A stretch of DNA of 9,726 nucleotides from an uncultured Eggerthellaceae bacterium (GTDB lineage: Bacteria; Actinomycetota; Coriobacteriia; Coriobacteriales; Eggerthellaceae). Shown in pieces: positions 6,803 through 9,726 of the stretch. The notes under the pieces were generated by a model that was not told the DNA's origin, made no database searches, and was given only the letters and a program-made list of their open reading frames with translations. The stretch lies in contig CAMPAJ010000046.1 in the NCBI GenBank assembly GCA_946631805.1, forward strand, positions 1-9,726, read 5' to 3'. The position numbers were made by a program, and so were the translations under genes. The stretch's first letter is position 1. Every line of letters begins with the position of its first letter.

Positions 6803-7801
6803 TTGAGCCAACTTGCCGAACGTTACCGGAGTTTTTTGCGTCCTGGATGCAAAGCGACCGACATGTTCCTGCTTGCCTGTGTTATCACGTTTCTACTTAT
6901 CATGGCCGGGTCGTTGATTGGTTCCTTCATCCTGAACCTGCTCGGCATGCCCAGCTCGATAGACGAAGGTGTCATGGACCAAATCGTAAGCGGCGAATTG
7001 ACTGTGGAGGAAGCAACCGGCGCCCCCGCCTATCTAACATGGGCGTCCCAGTACCTTAGCTTCATCGGCATATGGATTGTCTTTCCCCTGGCTATGCTCA
7101 TTCCGCCGGCAAACAGGAGGATGCTCAAAAAGCTCCTGTTCGTCCGCGATGGGCGCACCTTGGCTTGGGTCGGCATCGGCGCGCTTGTGGGCTTCGGTGT
7201 CAACGCCATCTGCGTTGTGGGGTCCATCCTCTTGGGCGACCTGGCGCTTCACTTCGAGCGCTTCGAGATAGGGCCGCTCCTGCTCCTGCTGTTCGCCGTC
7301 TTCATCCAGTCGGGTGCGGAAGAAATCGCGTCCCGTTTGTTCCTCTACCAGAAGCTAGCCCGCCGCTACCGCAGCCCCGCAATCGCGATTACCGTCTCTG
7401 CCGTGTTCTTTGCCGCTGCCCACGCGCTGAACCCGGGCATCACGCCGCTCGCCGTGGCCCAGTTGCTCGTGATCGGCGTTCTGCTGGCCGTCCTCGTCTG
7501 CTACTACGACGCGCTTGGCGCCTGCGTTGCCCTGCACACGCTGTGGAACTTCACACAGAACATCATCTTCGGCCTTCCGAACAGCGGCGCCGTTTCGCTC
7601 TACTCGATTTTCAAGGTCGATGCCGCGTCCAACGGATTCTTCTTCGACCCCGTATTCGGCGTGGAGGGCAGCATCGGCTCCGTGCTTCTTCTTACACTCG
7701 TGTGTATTGGCCTGGTTGCCTATGCGAAGAAGCGCAACCTGCAACCTTACGACCTTTGGGCCGACACGGAAAACGGGCAGCATGCCCAACAGCAGATGTG
7801 A
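6803..7801 (+). CDS. CPBP (CAAX/Abi) family intramembrane metalloprotease
   Basis: This 332-residue multi-pass membrane protein carries all three CPBP motifs: E173-E-I-A-S-R178 (EExxxR), F203-A-A-A-H207 (FxxxH) and H245-T-L-W-N249 (HxxxN), each in or next to a hydrophobic helix, as expected of the intramembrane glutamate/histidine active site. Hydrophobic segments lie near 21-48, 82-101, 119-145, 157-170, 191-207, 215-234 and 291-308, with a short polar tail. The family includes CAAX prenyl-protease homologues and bacteriocin self-immunity proteins; the substrate here is unknown. The start is TTG at 6803, with AGGGGA (6793-6798) 4 nt upstream; the next Met (6863) lacks a ribosome site and would remove the cytoplasmic head. 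It lies 268 bp after the large secreted-protein gene, separated by hairpins, so it is probably transcribed on its own. A possible role in protection from or processing of that protein is inference only. Confidence 0.92.
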   Translation: MSQLAERYRSFLRPGCKATDMFLLACVITFLLIMAGSLIGSFILNLLGMPSSIDEGVMDQIVSGELTVEEATGAPAYLTWASQYLSFIGIWIVFPLAMLIPPANRRMLKKLLFVRDGRTLAWVGIGALVGFGVNAICVVGSILLGDLALHFERFEIGPLLLLLFAVFIQSGAEEIASRLFLYQKLARRYRSPAIAITVSAVFFAAAHALNPGITPLAVAQLLVIGVLLAVLVCYYDALGACVALHTLWNFTQNIIFGLPNSGAVSLYSIFKVDAASNGFFFDPVFGVEGSIGSVLLLTLVCIGLVAYAKKRNLQPYDLWADTENGQHAQQQM

Positions 7802-7816
7802 CGAAGGCCCGACTCG

Positions 7817-7924
7817 CTAGCACCAATCGGGCAGCTTGTACCAATCGGGCCGCTAGCATCGATCGGGCGGTTCGCATTAGGCGGATGGCATGCATCGGAC
7901 GGGAGGTATGCATCGAGTGCATGA
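7817..7924. repeat. Six degenerate 18-bp tandem units
   Basis: Six back-to-back 18-bp units start at 7817, 7835, 7853, 7871, 7889 and 7907. Units 1-3 are closely alike (CTAGCACCAATCGGGCAG, CTTGTACCAATCGGGCCG and CTAGCATCGATCGGGCGG); units 4-6 are more decayed but keep the GCAT/ATCG rhythm. The array begins 15 bases after the protease stop codon and ends 57 bases before the next start. Because 18 is a multiple of 3, both strands give spurious hexapeptide-repeat reading frames; no ribosome site supports them. Confidence 0.7.
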
Positions 7925-7981
7925 TCTACATGCCGTACCGCAGATCGTGGCTACTTGCCGCACTATGAAAGGGTAAGACCT

Positions 7982-8581
7982 GTGGCCAAACAGGAACTGA
8001 AGATGCGCGCGGTGGTTGCGCCCACGCAGACGGTGGTTGTGTCCGCCTACGACCAGGATGGAAGCTCCCAGGCGTGCACGCTGGCGTTTTACATGGTGAG
8101 CAGCCACGTTCCGCCCTGCGTGACGGTTGCGATCAATGCCACACAGAAGCGGCGCACCCTTGCAGGCATTCTGCACAGCAAGGCGTTCGTGCTGGGCTTT
8201 CCTGGTGTCGACCAGGTGGAACAGGCGGACTATTTGGGTGTTGAAAGCGGCTACAACGCCGACAAGCTAGCCAACATCGGCTACACCACGACGCGGGCGA
8301 AGACGGTGAACGCGCCGCTCATCGACCAGCTGCCCCTATTGTTGGAGTGCGAACTGGTGCACAGCGTAACCGTCGGCAGCCACACGCAACTTACAGGCGA
8401 AGTGAAGCGCATCCTTGCCGACGACAGCATCCTCGACGACCGGAGTCGCGTGGTGCTTGAATCGCTGCAACCGATAATCTACGACGAGGAGCAGCATCGC
8501 TACCTTGCCCTTGGCCAGAAGGTGGCTGACGCATTCCGTCCCGGAGCGGCGCTGAAGAAATCACTGGACGCAAACGCATAA
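7982..8581 (+). CDS. Flavin reductase-like, FMN-binding split-barrel protein
   Basis: The 199-residue product matches the flavin reductase-like/flavoredoxin group: an N-terminal barrel strand (V-V-V-S-A-Y-D-x-D-G at about 16-25), then C-T-L-A-F-Y-M-V-S-S-H-V-P-P-C-V-T-V-A-I-N, where the family binds FMN and the S-x-x-P-P turn is typical, followed by a K-R-R-T-L-A-G-I-L stretch and A-F-V-L-G-F-P, and a later V-N-A-P-x-I-x-x-L-P...C-E-L-V-H strand with G-S-H-T-Q-L-T-G-E-V. Such cytoplasmic proteins bind FMN and usually pass electrons from NAD(P)H or a partner; the exact substrate is unknown. GTG at 7982 is chosen because GAAAGGG (7967-7973) lies 8 nt upstream and the family's N-terminal Lys-rich lead is kept. 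ATG at 8003 (AGGA 7 nt upstream) would drop seven residues and cannot be ruled out. It stands alone, after the 18-bp repeat array. Confidence 0.9.
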   Translation: MAKQELKMRAVVAPTQTVVVSAYDQDGSSQACTLAFYMVSSHVPPCVTVAINATQKRRTLAGILHSKAFVLGFPGVDQVEQADYLGVESGYNADKLANIGYTTTRAKTVNAPLIDQLPLLLECELVHSVTVGSHTQLTGEVKRILADDSILDDRSRVVLESLQPIIYDEEQHRYLALGQKVADAFRPGAALKKSLDANA

Positions 8582-8994
8582 AGCCCGCGCAACACGGGGC
8601 GGCGAATGGCGGCGCGGCGCACGCGATCGATGCAGGGCGCGTGAGGCATCGTGGCGCACGCGGGATGATGTGCGGCACGTGCGAGCGATACAGGGCATAC
8701 GGGGCGGCGCGGTCAACAAAGCACAACAAGGAGCAATGCGAGGCGCGCGGGGCAGCACGGCGCGACGCGAGGGCAGTCCTGCGCACCTGCCGTCAATGCC
8801 GAGATAAGTCCATGCGAGAAGTGCATAGGGTCGCTCTCTGTGATGCTGCATTCATCTGGAATAACGTGCTTGCAGATGCAGATTGAAAGGTATTGGAAGG
8901 TGGTTTTCTTCGCGGTCTCAGCTCTCGAGTGCTACATTAAGGGTGGCTCAACGACGGTAGCAAGATGGCGCAGCGCGCCGATAGCGAGGGTGGC
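8582..8994. other. GC-rich spacer without a supported gene
   Basis: About 410 bases between the flavoprotein stop and the zinc-ribbon gene. 8586-8790 is low-complexity, rich in GGCGCG, GCACG and GCATCG words with no clear fixed period, and reads as Arg/Ala/Cys-rich open frames on both strands. One + frame (8641-8886) contains two CxxC pairs but has no ribosome site at its GTG start and no family resemblance. The last 100 bases are less GC-rich (for example TTGAAAGGTATTGG near 8884) and probably hold the promoter of the next gene, but no -35/-10 pair with correct spacing was convincing. Confidence 0.55.
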
Positions 8995-9726
8995 ATGGAC
9001 CAACAAGCGGCAGGTGGCATAAGTGAACAGAGGTTCTGCGTTGAATGCGGCGCGGAACTGAAGGACGAGGCGCAGTTCTGCACACAGTGCGGCGCGCAGA
9101 GGACTGCGACAGCTCCTTCGAATGTTTTGGGACAGCCCCTTTCTGGAGATGACGCAAATCGGCGGGCTGCCAATGCGCCAACAGGTGCGAACACGCCAAC
9201 AAACGCGAACGCGCCAACAGATGCACGCACATCGGACACCACTTATGCACCAACTCCCACGCAAACGGTCGCCCCTACGCAAGCGTCTAGCCAACAGTCC
9301 GATGCCACCGATGAAGCGGCTTCGCTGCGTGCAGCCCTCGCAAATCGGGCTGCGCAATCGCCTGTAGGGTACCCCGGCGCCGCGGAGCCTGCGGACAGCC
9401 CATCGCCATCGCGCATGCCGTTGCTATTAGGAGCGGCAGCACTTGCAATCGTTGCTGTGGCGGCTTTTGCCACGGGAGGTTTCGGTCTTGCAAAGAGCTC
9501 CCAGCAGGATTCGAGCGCCTCATCAGCGCAAGCGTCGTCGGTAGCGACTTCGAGTGATGCGGCTTCGACTGTGGTGGCCTCGGGCGACGCGACCGCGGCT
9601 GCAGCGGCGTCGGACGGCGCGGCTTTGTCCTCATCGGCGTCGAGCGCTACCACGCCCTCATCCTCTTCTGCAGGGCAATCGGCGGAAGGCTCATCGGCTC
9701 AACAGGGGGGCGACGCGGCATCTGAA
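8995..9726 (+). CDS. Zinc-ribbon, single-TM protein with Ser/Ala-rich tail (3' partial)
   Basis: The frame runs open to the window end, giving 244 residues of an incomplete protein. Near the N-terminus is a rubredoxin-like zinc ribbon, F-C15-V-E-C18-G-A-E-L...F-C29-T-Q-C32-G-A, the common short Zn-binding head of actinobacterial and firmicute membrane proteins. A Pro/Thr/Ala linker follows with three hexapeptide repeats (about 61-78), then one hydrophobic helix at about 141-166 (MPLLLGAAALAIVAV...) and a Ser/Ala/Asp-rich low-complexity stretch, presumably extracellular, leading to an unseen domain. The zinc ribbon would be cytoplasmic. Start ATG 8995 has GAGGG 4 nt upstream; the in-frame ATG at 8965 would add ten residues with a weaker site, and an in-frame stop at 8938 limits further extension. 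Function is unknown; such proteins are usually envelope-associated sensors or scaffolds. Confidence 0.85.
   Translation, partial: MDQQAAGGISEQRFCVECGAELKDEAQFCTQCGAQRTATAPSNVLGQPLSGDDANRRAANAPTGANTPTNANAPTDARTSDTTYAPTPTQTVAPTQASSQQSDATDEAASLRAALANRAAQSPVGYPGAAEPADSPSPSRMPLLLGAAALAIVAVAAFATGGFGLAKSSQQDSSASSAQASSVATSSDAASTVVASGDATAAAAASDGAALSSSASSATTPSSSSAGQSAEGSSAQQGGDAASE
9175..9228 (+). repeat. Three in-frame 18-bp tandem repeats
   Basis: Three 18-bp units encode the hexapeptides A-P-T-G-A-N, T-P-T-N-A-N and A-P-T-D-A-R in the linker of the zinc-ribbon protein. The units differ at several positions, so they are an older expansion of a flexible spacer. Unit length equals that of the non-coding array at 7817-7924, but the sequences are unrelated. 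Confidence 0.7.

Noticed and set aside
7817..7924. CRISPR-like array
   Set aside because: Units are directly adjacent with no spacers, are only 18 bp and degenerate, and no cas genes are nearby.
7072..7968. 298-codon + frame overlapping the protease gene
   Set aside because: It is out of frame with the motif-bearing CPBP frame and Arg/Pro-rich; its tail of hexapeptide repeats is the 18-bp array read as protein.
8641..8886. 81-codon + frame with two CxxC pairs, possible small zinc protein
   Set aside because: GTG start without ribosome site, cysteines widely and irregularly spaced, and location in low-complexity spacer; not enough support.

Overview
The window looks like chromosomal DNA of a high-GC, Gram-positive-type gut actinobacterium, most likely Coriobacteriia/Eggerthellaceae. 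This is an inference from the moderately high GC, strong AGGAGG-type ribosome sites, a giant secreted protein built from InlB B-repeats and Ig-like modules, and spacers rich in palindromic repeats. No rRNA, tRNA, CRISPR array, integrase or transposase gene is visible. All five supported protein genes are on the + strand.

Layout. 1-266: repeat-rich spacer holding a 21-bp tandem/inverted repeat and a second hairpin element (176-218) that runs into the promoter of a GNAT acetyltransferase (267-764). 765-1485: a 720-bp stretch with no convincing gene. It ends in a strong hairpin with homopolymeric G7/C7 arms, directly followed by a good promoter and a strong RBS. 1486-6534: one 1682-residue secreted protein, the centrepiece of the window. 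In order it has a signal peptide, a helical N-terminal region, a Ser/Thr-rich beta module that resembles aerolysin/ETX-MTX2 pore-forming proteins, a DUF5648-like segment, Ig-like and His/Cys modules, about six InlB-type repeats and two C-terminal Ig-like repeats. It has no LPXTG anchor. 6535-6802: a spacer packed with palindromes (an inverted second copy of the 176-218 element, a perfect 12-bp hairpin and a roughly 65-nt REP-like palindrome). 6803-7801: a CPBP (CAAX/Abi) membrane protease with all three catalytic motifs. 7817-7924: six degenerate 18-bp tandem units. 7982-8581: a flavin reductase-like FMN-binding split-barrel protein. 8582-8994: GC-rich spacer without a supported gene. 8995 to the window end: a partial zinc-ribbon/single-TM protein with a low-complexity Ser/Ala tail.

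How the parts may relate. The genes do not form a tight operon; each has its own spacer and ribosome site. The most interesting reading is a large secreted protein with a candidate pore-forming core, followed by a CPBP protease. CPBP family members include prenyl-protein processing enzymes and bacteriocin self-immunity proteins, so processing or self-protection is possible, but the link rests on adjacency only. The 6.4-kb GNAT plus secreted-protein segment is bracketed by two inverted 43-bp copies of one palindromic element. This could mark a mobile or recombining unit, or simply reflect a genome-wide repeat family.
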